Of a DNA stretch of 13,086 nucleotides, positions 12,988 through 13,086 are shown piece after piece. The stretch lies in assembly GCA_964541255.1 (NCBI GenBank), contig CAZIPL010000041.1, forward strand, positions 1 through 13,086, in the 5' to 3' direction. Position numbers and translations under genes: made by a program. The notes under the pieces are model-generated. The model was given only the letters and a program-made list of their open reading frames with translations, was not told where the DNA came from and did no database searches. Source of the DNA: CAYOSU01 sp964541255. Lineage in GTDB: Bacteria; Bacillota; Clostridia; Christensenellales; CAMQZB01. Every line of letters starts with the position of its first letter. Position 1 is the stretch's first letter.

Positions 12988-13086
12988 TTATTTGCGATTG
13001 TTTAAGGTGCCCACCCCGTAAAAGGATGCGGTAATAAGGATTGCTGTTATCAAAAAGGTTTTGAAAGGGTTTAGGGGAAACTTTTC
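12988..13086 (-). CDS. C-terminal end of a leftward membrane protein (partial)
   Basis: On the minus strand a frame open from the window edge gives 32 residues and a TAA stop (12990-12988). It has one hydrophobic stretch, FKTFLITAILITASFYGVG, followed by a short polar tail ending NNRK, as in a protein whose last helix spans the membrane. The stop lies three bases before the terminator stem at 12984-12956, whose stronger T-tract faces this direction; that supports a real gene end. The product cannot be identified from this tail. Confidence 0.5.
   Translation of the reverse strand, partial: EKFPLNPFKTFLITAILITASFYGVGTLNNRK

Noticed and set aside
1..13086. CRISPR array, IS elements, prophage or defence genes
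   Set aside because: No regularly spaced repeats, transposase, integrase or phage-like proteins are seen; gene content and codon use look uniform and chromosomal.

Overview
This window reads as a chromosomal segment from a moderately AT-rich Gram-positive bacterium, most likely a member of the Bacillota (Clostridia or a near relative). Reasons: strong GGAGG-type ribosome binding sites, consensus sigma-A-type promoters, hairpin plus T-tract terminators, the rpmE - DUF1385/prmC - prfA gene order, a radical SAM protein of the kind usually linked to tatD in Firmicutes, and a clostridial-type chorismate synthase. I see no IS element, prophage, CRISPR array, tRNA or rRNA. The content is mostly housekeeping metabolism and translation termination.

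Layout. Positions 1-471 are an intergenic leader: a rightward terminator at 201-238, a candidate promoter near 251-279 and a hairpin at 442-459 touching the first ribosome binding site. From 472 to 6248 runs one tight rightward operon of seven genes: a radical SAM protein, DAHP synthase (aroF), dehydroquinate synthase (aroB), EPSP synthase (aroA), chorismate synthase (aroC), a small chorismate mutase and shikimate dehydrogenase (aroE). Most junctions overlap or nearly so. A terminator at 6343-6386 separates it from a convergent, leftward medium-chain dehydrogenase gene (7419-6403). That gene is divergent from rpmE (7583-7786), and both have recognisable promoters. After the rpmE terminator a second promoter drives a 592-residue fusion of an integral membrane DUF1385 (YqhQ-like) domain with the release-factor methyltransferase PrmC; its mRNA is probably leaderless. 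prfA (RF1), the substrate of PrmC, overlaps its end. A 416-base gap (10734-11149) holds an unexplained long hairpin, a start-less open segment, a terminator, a promoter and a leader stem-loop. It is followed by a split transketolase (N and C subunits as two overlapping genes). A bidirectional terminator and the hydrophobic end of a leftward gene close the window.

How the genes work together. Transketolase can supply erythrose 4-phosphate, one of the two DAHP synthase substrates. The aro operon then carries the pathway to chorismate and prephenate, but dehydroquinate dehydratase and shikimate kinase are absent and must be encoded elsewhere. The DUF1385-PrmC fusion and RF1 form a modifier-substrate pair in translation termination, next to ribosomal protein bL31. 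I did not find a clearly new multi-gene system. The points most worth checking are the leaderless membrane-methyltransferase fusion, the dehydrogenase that lost its catalytic zinc ligands, the placement of the radical SAM gene, and the unexplained structured region at about 10.8 kb.
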